Positions 10,337-23,394 of a stretch of 64,000 nt of DNA are shown here, piece after piece. Every line of letters starts with the position of its first letter. Within the stretch, counting starts at the first letter, position 1. The DNA is from Campylorhamphus procurvoides (taxonomy: Eukaryota; Chordata; Aves; Passeriformes; Dendrocolaptidae): NCBI GenBank assembly GCA_013396655.1, contig WBMV01000084.1, positions 1,241,809-1,305,808 of the forward strand, in the 5' to 3' direction. The translations under genes and the position numbers were made by a program. The notes beneath the pieces are model-generated. The model was given only the letters and a program-made list of their open reading frames with translations. It did not search any database and was not told where the DNA came from.

Positions 10337-13300
10337 GCCTGTGCTGAGCCACCAGCCAGCAGGGAAGGGAACCAAGGCATACCGTGTCCCTCTGAAAAGG
10401 CACTGCTGAAATCACTGGCAGGATGAGCAAACCCGCCTGGGAACGTTTCTGCAATCTGGTGATGGTCTTGCAACACGAGCGTGCTGTGCTTGCGAGGGGG
10501 AAATCTGGTTTTGTAAGCTGATCAAGAGGCGCTGCTGTCAGTAGAAATGAAGGGTTATTGGCCTCACTTGTTGTCGAGGATTTCTGAAATGGAGGGGAGC
10601 AGGGTTTAATCTCTCTGCTTCGGCTTTCAGGAGTAAATTGTTCAATGGTTTGAGATAAAGTGGCAGTCCTCATGAAATAATTGGGTTTTTTTCCCCCTCT
10701 GTCATAACCTGCCATCCTCAAGAGAAAAATCTAAGTGGGACAATGAGAGTTGTGTGTGGTGAGGATATCAGCTCCTACCTAGGGAGCAGACAGAAGAGAA
10801 CAGGCTGTGGGGAAGCACCACACCTGAAAGTGTCAGCAATGTTGTGGAAGGTCAGACATGGCACAGTGACTGACTATTCCATTTGGCTGTGTTGGGTTAG
10901 GAGGATCATGTATCCCAAAGGAACTAGGAAAATATACTAAAAGGTTTTGATGAAAAATTATGCATCAAAAAGAGCAGGACATCCTTTTAAAGTGATTTTT
11001 AGCACTTCAGTTTTTGTCTTCTCTACTCAACGTGTTCTCTTTGGTCATCCATGTAAAGGAGAGGTCACAGAAAGTTGTTTATAGCCTGGCTGTGGGAAGC
11101 AGTGTCAAGAAAATGCTGCTGCCCAAGTGTTCCACTGTTTAGTAGGCACCCTTGCATGGAGGAGTTCCTAGCAACATCAGTTCTTGCCTAAGTAGAAGCT
11201 ACCTGGGCAGGTTCTAATCAGACATTTGACCACTTCAGAGTCATTTAATGGCTAATCCTATTCAAATGGCCAAACTAAACAGAGCAAGAGGGTGTTTTTC
11301 CTTTATGACATTGTTCCTTTAGTAATGCCCTTGTTTAGAACTGACACGTGTTAGCATGAGAGCACTGAAGTGATGCAACCTCACTGGAACATCCAGAATA
11401 CATTTAGGTGATTGTTGTCTAGTATGATTTATATTAGCTTGTTTTTCTTCCAGCACTGGTTTCTCAAGATGAACTTGTGATCCTGTAATTGCAGAAGGCA
11501 TAGTTTTGCAGCCTTAAGAAACAGAGTTGTCGCACTAGGAGGTAGTTAAAACAGTCTTGATGGGGCTGATGTAGAGTGCTAGGTGGTTGCACAGTACTGA
11601 GAGATCAAGATAATTGAATATCCTGCATGGGGATAGCGTAAAAGAAAATGGACTTGTTTATTTGATCTCATTCCTCGTAGAACTCCTGGAAGCATGTTAG
11701 GGCAAACACCTTCTGATTCAGACAACCTGGGAACAGCTTGAGTTAGATAAAGCCCACATTCTCCTGGGGGTTTTGATGGGCTGTCAGGTATGAATTCCTC
11801 TTCATCAGACCAGTATAAGATTATGGTAGAAGGGTCTCCACTTCAAATACCATCTGAGGTGTCTCACACAATCATGGCAGCAGACCACTGACCCACATCC
11901 CCAGAAAAGTGCTTATGTGGGGATGCAGAAGGTAAGTTACATTCATGTTGACACTCTTGTTCTGGGCATATGGAAGCAGAAGGGGTAAGAAAACACAGAA
12001 ACTGTTGTTTTGTAAACAGAGAGACTTGGACAGTGCAGGGACCATCTTACATGACCAGCAACAGAAAAAAAGCAACTGATCAAAAATTGAGCCTTTAGCT
12101 GCCAGCACCACCACTCTCACCATGGCTTGCACCAGCATCTAAGAGCCACTGGAACTGGGAACTCGCAGCTGGCTGTTCAAGTCAGACAGAGTTGGGGCCA
12201 GTGAGAATCATGTTGGGAGGGAAACTTCATCCTAATGTTTCCCCTGTTCCCTTGGTGGATTTACTCAGTGTGGGTGTGATAACAAACAGCATTATTATTA
12301 CAAGGAGCAATGGGAGTACAAAGAAATTTTACAGCATCTTTGGTTTTCTGGGAGATTCAGTCTCCTGAGAAGTAGGTTGGTAACCCACCCCACACCTCAC
12401 AGGAGTGAGCCCGGGCTAACTGTTGGAGACTAAATGCTGTGGTTGTTGTGACATGAGTCTTATGGAATTCCCTGAGGGCCATGCTATTCAAAATTAATAT
12501 GTATCTTAAGTGCGTCTTACAGGGATTTCCTCACAGATGCATGCAAGGCTTTTTTTTGTTTGGTGGGGTTTTTTGTTTTCGTTTTGTTTTGTTTCAGTGA
12601 TGCCCTTGAGAAGTTGCAGTAATACCATTGTATGAATATTTTCCTATCCTACAAACAATTTCATGTGAGGCACTTGGAACATCAGAGAGAAACACTTCAG
12701 GCTCTGGACTTCCAGATGATTTAAGTCTGGAATTTAAGTTTAAGGAACTGGACACTAATGGATTAACAGTTTACAGACTTTTGTAGGACTAATGATTTAA
12801 CTACTAGGAAAAGGGTTCTCTGAAGTTGTTCTGGTTTTGTTCTAGGCATACTCAGTGTTTACATTATATGATCAAGGAACATGTTTTTGTAAGCAAAAAT
12901 AATATGCACTGGGGACATGAATGTGCTAATTCCATTTCATGAATGCTCTTCTAAACATAAAGAACTGGCATGGTTTGTTGGACCTGTTGTGAAAGGGACA
13001 ACAATGGATCCCAAATTCATGATGGAATTGGAACCCTGAGGAAGCACTGCACACTGCAGGAGTTGCTGGGATGTCAGTCAAACACCATTACAATTTTACC
13101 TACAGAGGACTCAAAGACTGTTAATAGAAACTGTGATCAACACACACATTCTTTGGTGTGAAAAGTCAGCGTTGCTATCACAACTCCTTAATTACAGCTT
13201 TCCCACAACAGCCATCTCCAGCTAGGTCAGGCCTCGTGAGGATTTTCTGGGTGTGTGTAGATTTCATACTTTTATTGAGATATCCTTTGTATCTTCAAGG

Positions 13301-14128
13301 GAGCAGTAAGCTTGCGAGTCTGAGCCATCAAAAGAGATCAGGTCATCAACCCAGTTCCCTGTTTGGTTGCCCTTCTTGGAGGGGATACACAGGAGATCCA
13401 GCAGGGAGGATTTGGCTTGTGCTAAATCATGGTTTGACTGTAGGCAACCATATCAGACTTGATGTCCGATCGTTTTGGGACAGTGGCACAGAATACATGC
13501 CTGGAGATGTTAGGGGGTATATTCCAGTATTCTGTGTGGAAGTCGGAGAGGTAGATTTTGCTAAATTTGTGTAAGTTTTCAATATTCCTCATTTCAGCAA
13601 AGCTAAAACATCTCAAGCTTATTTGCTGAAGCTGCTTCACTTTTGCTTATTTCTACCTTAACATCAACTGGTGTTTGGTTAGCGTGGAAAACAAAAGCAT
13701 TAATTAAATAAAAATAATAGTTTAAGTTGCCTTTAATGTCATGCTTGCAGTGCAAGTGAGTAAGGAACACAGATGAAAAATGCATCTTCAGCCACTTGGA
13801 TTCAGCATCCGTTTTACCCCTGAACTAGTGGGTAACACGACTGTCATAAACATTGGGAAAAAAGACAATATTAGCCCAAATGGTTCCAATTCCAGGGGCT
13901 TGGGGGCAGCAGGCTTACTGTTGTTTATGGGTAGAGTTGACAACTAATAATTTTCTGTAGTGAAAGTAGTCTTTGGATCATTTTAACAAGTGCCTTCATG
14001 TGGTCGGGTAATTTCAGCACTGAATTCTTTGAATGAGAATTTTCATTTGTTTAGTTCTTCCTTGGATAGACTGTCAACAATAAACCTTTTAATATAATTA
14101 ATGGCAAAAGAAATCTTTACTAATAGCC
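10337..14128. other. Intron stretch without recognised elements
   Basis: I see no confident transposon or gene. There is a T/G-rich low-complexity tract at about 12548-12596. Short open frames (for example 13158-13574 on +, 11872-12138 on -) show no recognisable domains. Confidence 0.55.
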
Positions 14129-14163
14129 ACATACATATATGCACATACATATATGTGTGTGTG
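14129..14163. repeat. Simple repeat, ACATACATATAT / TG type
   Basis: Two near-identical units ACATACATATATG(C) are followed by a short (TG)n run. An ordinary microsatellite. Confidence 0.8.
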
Positions 14164-14874
14164 AATAAAATGTATTTCCTTCCAGCCAATTAAAATGTAC
14201 TTAGGAGACCTCAGCAAGGAGGTTTATACACAATGAAGTGGCTACCTTTTGACTGGGACCTTCCTTCTTTGCTTTGGCAACTGAATGCAAACCTGCTGTG
14301 AGAGCAATCTGCAAAGAAATAGTATGATTCATATTTGTAGTTGTTAGTAGATAAGCATGTAAGCATATATTTAGGTAGGTGAGGTATGCAGGCATATATT
14401 GTCTGTTACATATTTAGGCTGCTCGGTGTATTTTTAGCTGCAGGAGGTCCAATCACCAGAGGTTGGGAGAATTACTGTAAGGGATAGTGTACGGAGGAGC
14501 CGCCCGCAGAATTTTCCATCCTGCAAGGCAGTGCAAAGAGACCACTGGAGCTACATAGCTGGGTGTCCAGAGGAGTGTCATTAACAGGTGGGACAGCTCA
14601 GAAAGCCCTTTGGCCTGGCTGCCCCAAAGGCTGCTGATCTCTCTCAGCCCCCATTTGGTAGCAGTTGTCCCAGGTTTCGCCTCCCACTGACCTCTGTGAA
14701 TGTGACACACAACACACACAGAACTGGTGGGGACAGTGTGGACTCTGGCATATAGGGTTAGCAAGTAGGAAATATTAGGAAAGGTGCATTAGAACTTGAA
14801 ATACTGAGCTAAAATAGCCATACACCCTCCCCCCCCAATTCCATTATTATGAGACAGGAAATTTTAGAAGCTGC

Positions 14875-14975
14875 TTTTTCCCAATGAAGAAAAGAAGTCT
14901 AGGGAGATTAAATAACTTGTCTGATGTCATCAGGCGTTGGGAATTGAACCCTTTTCCCCTACAGTGCCATCTACA
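14875..14975 (+). repeat. MIR-like tRNA-derived SINE relic
   Basis: The order and wording of segments matches the MIR core as I remember it: AGGGAGATTAAATAACTTGTC, then a TGATGTCATCAGG counterpart of the 'ggtcacacag' segment, then GGGAATTGAACCC matching the 'gggattcgaaccc' B-box-like segment. It is strongly diverged, as expected for an ancient amniote SINE. The call needs a repeat-library search; edges are approximate. Confidence 0.6.
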
Positions 14976-15525
14976 TTTTAATGCTGAAAGGGGCCCTTTC
15001 ACAGCTTATTCAGTGACCCTTGGGTAGCTTAGGGCAGCTGTGGCAAACCCATGCTCCTGCACCACATCCTGCGTCTCCTGAAAAGTACAATCTCTGCATA
15101 ATGTGACCACAGGATGCCTTGCTCCTCTGATAGGAGAGTTGACTAAGTGCCATTTTATTATTGTTAGACATTTGTTTAATATAGTAGTTCCTTGAAACCA
15201 AGCAAGAAAAGGTCCTTGAAACTATATACTGTGTACAAATAATGAAGAGCTATAAGGAGTCTAATATTTATATGGAGAAGAGAGAGAAAGTGGGTGGGAA
15301 AGTGAGGCAATACTTAGCCCCAAACTGATGCTCCATGAGATGATGTGGTCCTTCCACAGAGTAATAGAGAGGCTGCTGAAAATAATATTATTTAATTTGT
15401 TCCTAACATCATTATTCAAGGAAAAAAAAAAGTATGTAGCCTTATCCAAAGACATAATCTAAGATGTCTTTATTCTGTGCCAAACTAAAATTCTGCTATT
15501 TAATTACTGATTTAGAAAATATCTT

Positions 15526-15615
15526 GGGCTCAATTTCCTCCTCAGTTACACTGTTATAAATCTAATGGAATTGTTAAAGATTTATGGCAGTGTAACTGAA
15601 GACAGAATTGGGTCC
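15526..15615. repeat. Long imperfect palindrome (MITE-like relic, hairpin-forming)
   Basis: Two 38-base arms (15526-15563 and 15578-15615) are inverted copies around a 14-base loop, with 30 of 38 positions matching. They include the perfect 12-base block TCAGTTACACTG paired with CAGTGTAACTGA, and ATAAATCT paired with AGATTTAT. The wording resembles palindromic non-autonomous DNA-transposon relics seen across turtles, crocodilians and birds. As RNA on either strand it would make a roughly 90-nt hairpin, the size class of a microRNA precursor. Confidence 0.7.
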
Positions 15616-16694
15616 CTTATGTTTAAAACTCAGTTTGCCACATAAGTAATAATTCCTGTTTTCTAGGCAAGAGTTTAAGAATTTTGCAGACCTCTATTTC
15701 TGTAAGAGAAATATGAACTACAGTAGTGTGGGTGAGTGATTAATGCTGGAGGGGATGTCTAGGGGCAATCTGAATTGGCTGGTGTGGAAAATCCGTGTGC
15801 AATTCAGATTTAGGATCTGCTTGCAGATGCCTCATAATTTAAAATGTCAAAAAAACCCCAAACCTTAGGCCTTCTTGTAGTAAATTAATATACTGCTTGT
15901 TCAGTGTGCAGCAAGCTTTGCTGAAGTAATACCCTCGTATGAGGTGTGAACTCATCCCATTCCCCTTAGTAAGGACTTAACTTCAAAAGTGATTGTGACC
16001 CTTTAAATCCCAACAGTACCTAGATCATGTAAAAAAACCCCTTTTTTAAAAAATTTAAATCATATGTTTAATGACTTGAAAAACATTGCCTTATTTATCC
16101 AGACCTCAAGAAATCTTGTGTTAGCACAGATGTACTTTATCCATTAGCTTTTAATCTCTAAGGGAAGGGTCTTTCTAATGAGCAACTGGCTCTTTACTGG
16201 GTTTCTCAGCTTTCACTTAGGAAAACAGGTCAACTTTTGAAGTTTTCTTTCTGCACAGTGAGTTGGGATGTGCCCATGTGCTGTACAGAGGTGCCTGCTC
16301 TGGCCTGAGCACAGCCTGGGCAGCTCTTACCCCCAAACAGGGTCAGTGGGTCTCAGCGAGGCCCTTGGGCTGCAGGGGGATGCTGTGAGCACAGACAGAT
16401 TTCTCAGGAGCACACAGAGATTGTAAGCTGGAAATAGTCTGCTCTGGGATTTGTGTCACTTCTGATGAGTCTGTGCTTTCTCTAGAGTGCTCCAGGCCTA
16501 CAGTGTATTGTAGAACTAGTGAAGAATCATAATGCAAAACTCTACCACAGTATGACCCCTTTAAAATAATGTAATTCGATGTCTGTTCAGAATAGCCAAC
16601 TTTGATTTAAATACAGTATTTAGGTCCCAGGTATATTTTTAGGAACTTCATTTAGGAATTAATTGAAGAATATTTTATTCTAACTTTACTCCCA

Positions 16695-17480
16695 GTTTCT
16701 CCCTCCCCTGCAGTGGTGCAGGGAGGTGGGAATGGGGGTTGCAGTCAGTTCATCACACTTTGTCTCTGCTGCTCCTTCCTCCTGAGGTGGAGGACTCCTC
16801 ACACTCTTCCTGTGCTCCAGTGTGGGGTCCCTCCCATGGGATACAATTCCATGCATAAACTTCTGCAGTGTGAGTCCTTCTCATGGGCTGCAATTCTTCA
16901 CAAACTGCTCCACTGTGGGTCCCTTCAGTGGGGTGCAGTCCTTCAGGAACAGGCTGCTCCAGCATGGATTCCCCATGGGGTCACAAATCCTGCCAGCAAA
17001 CCTGCTCCAGAGTGGGCTCCCCACGGCGTCACAGCCTCTTTCAAGCATCCACCTGCTCGATATCCATCCTCATGGTGGATCTCTGCTCCCCATGGACCTG
17101 CCTGTGCTGCAGGGGCACATCTGCCTCACCATGGGCTGCACCAGGGGCTGCAGGGGAATCTCTGCTCCAGCACCGGGAGCAAGCCCTGCTCCTCCTTCTG
17201 CACTGGTCTGGAGGGCTGTTCCTCTCACACATTCTTACTCCTCTCTTTGGCTACAGCTGCCCAGCTTTTTTTCTCTCCTTCTTAAATCTGTTATCCCAGA
17301 GGCACTACCAGTGTCACTGATGGGCTCAGCCTTGGCCAGCCGTGGCTCTGTCTTGGAGCTGACTGGCATTGGCTCTGTTGGACACGAGAGAAGTTTCTGT
17401 CAGCTTCTCACACAAGCCACCCCTGTAGCCCCTCAATACCAAAGCCTGGCCACGCAAACCCGATACTCTGTGAAAACAGT
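16695..17480 (+). mobile_element. ERV-type LTR-like dispersed repeat (passerine/Neoaves family)
   Basis: The wording through this block matches an abundant avian repeat I recognise: serial diverged units of 'CTGCTCCAGNGTGGG-TCC', then 'GGGCTGCAGGGGAATCTCTG', 'TTATCCCAGAGGCACTACCA', 'GATGGGCTCAGCCTTGGCCA' and 'GCCACGCAAACCCGATAC' at the right end. I believe it belongs to the endogenous-retrovirus LTR families described from zebra finch. Class assignment is from memory. Only this segment is present; I see no retroviral coding region. Open frames inside (for example 16822-17562) run through it by chance and were not annotated. Many CpG-to-TpG-like changes suggest an old copy. Edges are approximate. 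Confidence 0.72.
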
Positions 17481-20213
17481 AACTCTGAGTGAACATAAAA
17501 CATTTCAATGTTCAATACAGTCCTGGCTTGATGTATTGATTCATGATACCTGTGACTTTTAAGTATGGATTTTGTTTGGGGTTTTTTAAAATACTCTCAT
17601 TAACTACCTAAAAATTAGTTCAAATTAAAGGAATAAACCATGCTGTTGTCACTGAGGTATTTTGCAACCTAAGCAAAGGCTCAGGTATTCCAGATATGAT
17701 AGATGTGCAGATTGCATAAGACATTATGCATTGCTCCCTCTAAGATACAGAGTCCTGTCTGCCCTTAAACCCTTTGTTCTCTTGGCTGAATGCAGTTAAT
17801 TAGCAACCGTCTCCATAGCAACTGCCTCATAGTCCAAAAACATTGTCTCGTTTTTGCAGTTTAGCTTATCACACTGTTTACCTGAAGGGCTTTTCACTGC
17901 GTTGAGTCTCATTTGAGTTGGCTACATGCCTGCTCACGGAAGTGAATTGTCAAGATAGAAAAACACCATGGCAGCAAGATGCTGAACAGGGCCCTGTGTG
18001 TGGAACCAAAAACATTAAAAAAGTTCCGTGGAAACAAAAGTTGAAGTTTGCAATGATTTACATCCAGTTTTAAAGCATGTGACTCGCCAGGAATATAGGG
18101 CATTTTAAAATCCTGCTGTACTTCTGGGCACAGCAGTGTTTCACAGCATCTTGCAGCCTGCCCCACACAGTGTTCCCTCTCCTGTAACACACTCTCAAAC
18201 CCATGGCCTTCATCCAGGGCCATCAGGAGACTTGTCTCCCTCTAAACTCTGGCTGGTTCAGGCAGCTCCAGCAGATTCTGTAAGAGGATACTGCTGAACA
18301 CTGGTCAGCTGTGTCGGTCCTTGTAGTCCTATTCATTTTCCTTTATGTTAGTATAATTTCAAGGGAAATCTCTGAGTGTTGGTTCCATATGATAAATTAG
18401 TTAGGAAGGGAAGGAGAAGAGCTGTTTTGGTCATATAAATCATAGTATGCTGGAGATTTAAGCTTGTTTATGTCAGCCATCAAAGTGGTGTTAAAATATC
18501 TGCCTTGGACTTGTATGACTCAGACAGTTACAATAGGCTCAGATTTGTTCTAATACAACTTTGTCGGTGTAGGATGACATGCTTAAATCATGTTTGAACT
18601 TTACACAGAGGTGTGTCCCCATATGCACACACCTTTATAGAGGCTTGCTTGAAGGTGTGAGTGTGTCATTGAAATGACAGTGAAATCCTACTCGTGTCTC
18701 AATCTAACATTTATGTCTGGTGTGAAAACAGGATGGTCCTGGCACTAGAAGTGATGTGAGAAGAACCGTTGTCTTGCACATTAATGCTTGGTTTGTTGGG
18801 GTTTTGCTTTGAGGTGGTGTTGTTGTTGTTTGTTTAGTTAGTTGTTTTGGGGGTTTTTTTTAAGTGATTGGTACAATGGATGAGAGGCTGATTTAGACTG
18901 GGATAATTCTCATTTTATCCTAGGCAGACCAGACACCAGAGCTTGTTGTTCAGCCATACTGCTACGTACTGGCCTCCGTTCCTTTTCCCGTGACAATTTC
19001 AGCTGGCAAAGGTCATTTTCCTTTTTTGCCCCAAATGGCATGTGGGGCTGCTGCGTCTTGATAAAAAGGCTTCATTCAATATGATCTGTTTAAAACAGTC
19101 CTTCCACAGATACGAGAAGGTGTTTCAGGCTCTCTCAGGCTAAAAAGCAGGATGCGTGCAAACCCTGCCAGTATTGCTGGTGTAGTCCATTATTCCTATA
19201 GAGCTTCTTGTTGATAGGGGGTTATTCTCTGTTCATGTTAATGTCTCGCTCATACTATTTCACATTCACTATCATTATTAGTACTATCTGAATTATAGCA
19301 GTGCTGAAAGTCTGCGGGCAGGATAAAGGCTCCTTTGTAGTCGGTCTTGTGCACACAAGATGAGACAATCTCTGCTCCGGCTGTTTACAGTCTGTTTTAA
19401 GACCAGTAGCATAAGTGGGTTTATCATATGAATAGCAGAGAGGGAATAGAAAATGCTACAAATGATAGGAAACCCATGGCTACATGGAGCAACTGTTCAT
19501 TTAGGTATCTCAGAGGCATTGGGTGTTTGTTGCACTTGTTGCTGTGGAGTGGAAGGTAAATAAAATACTTTTTTTCTCAGTGGGCAGTGGGTGCTGCTCA
19601 TCTCCATGGCCAGCACCCCGGCTGGGGGACACTGTGAGGAGTGAGGAGGGCTTGGGTCAGGAAGGGGCAGGGGGTAGAGCAGCTTGTGGAGGTGGCAGAC
19701 GGAAGGGTAGGTGAGGTTGGCAACAAAAGGACTGCTGAAGTGGGGAAAAGAATTCAATGTGATAAATAGCCTCACTGTTTGTCAGGAGCAAGCTGCCTGT
19801 ACCCTTTGGTCTGCCACGGTGTTACATAGGCTTTCCTGTGCTGTCCCACTTAGTGACTGATGCCTGTGAAACAACAGATGCTTGAAGTCAATCCCCCAGT
19901 AGCTCCAAGGGTGTAAGATTGTTTGCTCACATTCACAGATCTTCCATAAACTCGCTTTGTATGGAAACCACAGAGAGTGTCCAAACTGTCAGGATATTTT
20001 CCAGCTTTTAAAAAGGCGTTTAGCATTGTCAGCACCTTCGAATCTACGTCTCAGTTCTCCTGAAGCCAGATTTGCTAGGTACCCTTAGGGGTCCAGAAAT
20101 GGAAAACTCTAATGGCCTGAAAGCGCCTGCTGGAACTTGACGTTATTTAATTAGCTTAAAGTAGAGCTTGGCAGATGGCAAAACAGTGGAAAGGACCTCC
20201 CTTTATAAAAATA
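17481..20213. other. Intron stretch without recognised elements
   Basis: Mostly AT-rich intronic sequence with a T/G-rich low-complexity tract at about 18795-18862. I recognise no gene or transposable element. Confidence 0.55.
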
Positions 20214-20268
20214 TGGGCCACATCCTAAGCTTGTATAAACTGGCAGAGCTCCACTGAAATAGATGTTC
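20214..20268. repeat. Amniote palindromic MITE-like relic (half element)
   Basis: The wording ATCCTAAGCTTGTATAAACT followed by GGCAGAGCTCCACTGAAAT matches, with substitutions, an ancient archosaur/turtle palindromic element as I remember it ('...cagctngtgtaaattggcatagctccattgaagtcaatgg...'). Only one arm and the centre are recognisable here. Family name unknown to me. Confidence 0.45.
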
Positions 20269-23200
20269 AGCTTCTGTCAATTAGCAGGAAAGAGAAAAAC
20301 TTCTGAAAACAGGAAAAACAACTATAAGGCCATATAAATTATCAGTGGGGTTCAGGTACAGGAATTGTTTTTAACACTTTTAAGACAGACCCATTTCCAA
20401 AGCAACTGTATCTTTTACAGTCTCGTTTTTGTTGAGGTGCAATTCAGAGAAAGAATTTGGCTTGCTTTCCCAGAGCTGCATTAAGTCTGCAGATCCTGGA
20501 GCAGTGAGACATACTCTGTGCTGGTTTTTGCAAGTCATTCACTTATGAAAGTAAGACATCAATAATTCATTCTAGTAAAGCCAGTCTCTAAAGTTGTGTA
20601 AATTCATCTATTACGTGATAGGCCGAATCAACTTGAACTAGGTTTTTTAGAAATAGAGAACTTTGATTGAAAGTTGTGAGCTCACCTCAATCTTTTCCAG
20701 TGAAAATTCTTGCTCAGATGAAAGCTCCCATATGCTTAAAAGCTGTTGCATTCTTACATTTTAATGTTTCCCATTAATTGCTTGGATTTTTTTTTGTTTT
20801 AATTGGAAACATGAAAACAAAGCCTGAACAACAAAGCTGACTGCTCACTTGTGCCATTGCATGGTATCAACCTGACAGATTCATTAAATCTATAAAAGAA
20901 TCAGGTCAGAATTGAAAGTGAATTGAACTTGCTGAAAGCAATGCAATGTTCACAGTCTGCTTTCAGACCAGTTTTCCTGTACCTGCTCATTTTTCTTTGT
21001 ATTAAACCATCTGTGTAATTTAAGCAGCTACTGCAGGTTATCCCCACACTATAGCATGGTATAATGTAGTAAGGCTTCAGAGTTCGCTGACTCCAAGCTG
21101 CAGATTAACTGCAGAAATAAAAGCAATAAGGAAAGCTAACTTTAAATACAGCAGTAAGAGGCATTTGAGATATTGTTACAGGTTGCTAAACTTGGGCCAT
21201 GCAAACAGTTGTGAAGTCACATTTCTAGGGTGGGTGCTGAGCTATGCATGGGCAGCCTGTGTCTGCTCCCACCCATCGGGGCATGTGGTGGTTTAGGCAG
21301 TAGCTGAAGAAGGAGAAAGTGGAAGAGAAATTGTGTCTGGTAGTGCAGCACAGCCATCCACCACCGTGTGGGTACAGCCACGTTAGATGGCTCTCCGCTC
21401 TGGCAGAGCTGAGTGGCTATGTCTTAATTGTTTTCTACTTATTTATGATTTATTTTATTACTTCATATAATCATGTGACATTTCATAAATTCTTTGCATT
21501 CCATAAATCATGTGATTTATGATCAGTTACAATTCATGTGAGCTTTGACTCCGCCACCTGCAGCATCGTTGCTGCCAGGAGCCCTCGTCCTGCCAGGGAC
21601 ACCTGGGCACCCCATCCCATCAGCTGGGGTGCAGCACCTCCTCCCCAGTTCCCAGCAGGAGTGGGGGCTTGCTGCCCAGCCTTGGTGACTCATGCCCCAG
21701 GCATTTCTGCAATTGCTGCCCTCTCCTGCCTCCTGAACCACTTTTGCCCTCGGGAAGTTATTTTCTCGACAGCAAACGTGTACAAGACTGTGCTGTGGCC
21801 AGTCCACTCCAGGAGCTGAAGATGAACATCCAGGCTTCAGGCAAAGGGTTGGAGTGGACAGCCACAGGCTTTTCAGCCTGTGCTGGTATTTTGGTCCAGG
21901 ATAGCCAAGTAAGGGGCCTTTCTCGTGCAGCACCAAGGGGGAAAAGCAGGACACCCCTCTTCTCAGCTGCTGGTGACAGAAGTCACCAGGAACAGAATCC
22001 AGCTCTGTCCTCTAGTGGGCCAAGTTGACCCAGGTTTCTTCTGTCTTTCCCCTCAAGGAAGATTCATATATCCCCTATTAATAAATTACAAACCATAGTA
22101 AATGACTTGAAAACACTATTTAGTGGCTCTAGGGCTCTGCTGTTTATGAAACCATCCATTAAAAAGAATGTATTTTGCTTGTGTAGCCTGTGATGATGAG
22201 AGGAGGGTTTGACAAGAGTCAGAGTTGACATGTGTGCAAGCTAAGGGACAGGCACATCACATTTTTGTGATAAGAGTAATATGACAGGTTGGCCTATAGT
22301 GTGCCTGTTATTGAAACATCTAAATTACCTGAAAATTCATGGTTAAATGAGTAGACTTTCAATGCTGTGTGTAATTCCAGGTCCTATTATTTTTGCAGCA
22401 CTAGATTTCATGATACATAGTGCAAAATACTTGCAATTGTCAAATTGCTTGTGAGAATTGGAAGTTGTACTGGACAATCGAATGAATTGATGGGCTGGAT
22501 ACCACAGGCAAAGCTTGATTTCTAAGGTTGTGCAGATTAAGCTATAAAAGACAACCTAAGGTCATAGATATAAAGCCTAATATGAGCTTTCTTTGTAGAA
22601 AATTGTCCTACAGGTTGTTAAGAAGAATGATGCTAAAATACAGAACGAAATTTTCTGGACAAAAATGTGATAGCAAGTTACACATAAAAAGCCAGATTCA
22701 CCTGTGTAGCTCCCCAGAGTTTCTTCAGCACAGATGAGGTGAGACTCTGGCCAAAAAACTAGCTCCTCTGGGAAATTACATCATGAAAAATCTGGCCTAG
22801 AGCCTCTGCACTCAGAGGAGTGCTGACAAGGATTTTTTTTTTGCATATATTCTTACTGCTCCACTTTGGCTTATCACAAGCCAGGATTCCACTGGAATCC
22901 TGTCAGGATGTTGTACTGGAAGTTGTCAGGATAGTTTATTTTATTTCATGTAGAGAATATAGGTAAAAGACCATGCTCAGGCAAAACTGTGTGGCCATGG
23001 AAGGCTGAACTGAGGTGATGACATTCCCTCCAAATGAGGTCTGGGGATATGTGCATGCTTGAGAACCCCAGCCTGCTCTGCACAGTTCACCCAGTGATCC
23101 CGTGTCTGGGCTGCTGCTGCTCTGCCGGCGGTCCCTGCAGGCAGCTGGGGCTGAACACCTGTGCCATGCATGCTTTAGCCTGGATACCCCTGGAGAACCC

Positions 23201-23346
23201 ATACGAAATCAGGAACTTGCTGAAAATGGAGGCTCAAATTCATGTCTTGCCAAAGAAATTACTGTTTATTGCAGGAGTTCAAAATTCTGTTCAGGGCTCT
23301 TGACATACTACCTTAAGTATAAAGCCACTGTGCCTAATAAATAGGG
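20269..23346. other. Intron stretch without recognised transposons; palindrome/M-CAT site near 21.5 kb
   Basis: AT-rich intron with a GC-richer patch at about 21540-21980. CATTCCA (M-CAT) at 21497-21503 overlaps a perfect inverted repeat at 21502-21521 (arms CATAAATCA and TGATTTATG). No gene or transposon recognised. Confidence 0.5.
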
Positions 23347-23394
23347 GGGTGTGTGCGTGTGTCTCTGTGTGTGCCTGACCACTTTGTGTGTGTT
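23347..23394. repeat. (TG)n-rich microsatellite
   Basis: GTGTGTGCGTGTGTCTCTGTGTGTG and a second GTGTGTGTTTG run form an interrupted TG repeat. Confidence 0.8.

Noticed and set aside
14700..14725. ACACACAACACACACAG as a microsatellite of note
   Set aside because: Short, interrupted and unremarkable.
16822..17562. 246-codon + strand frame
   Set aside because: It lies across the LTR-like dispersed repeat and its subunits. It shows no retroviral or host protein domain, and overlapping frames are equally open.
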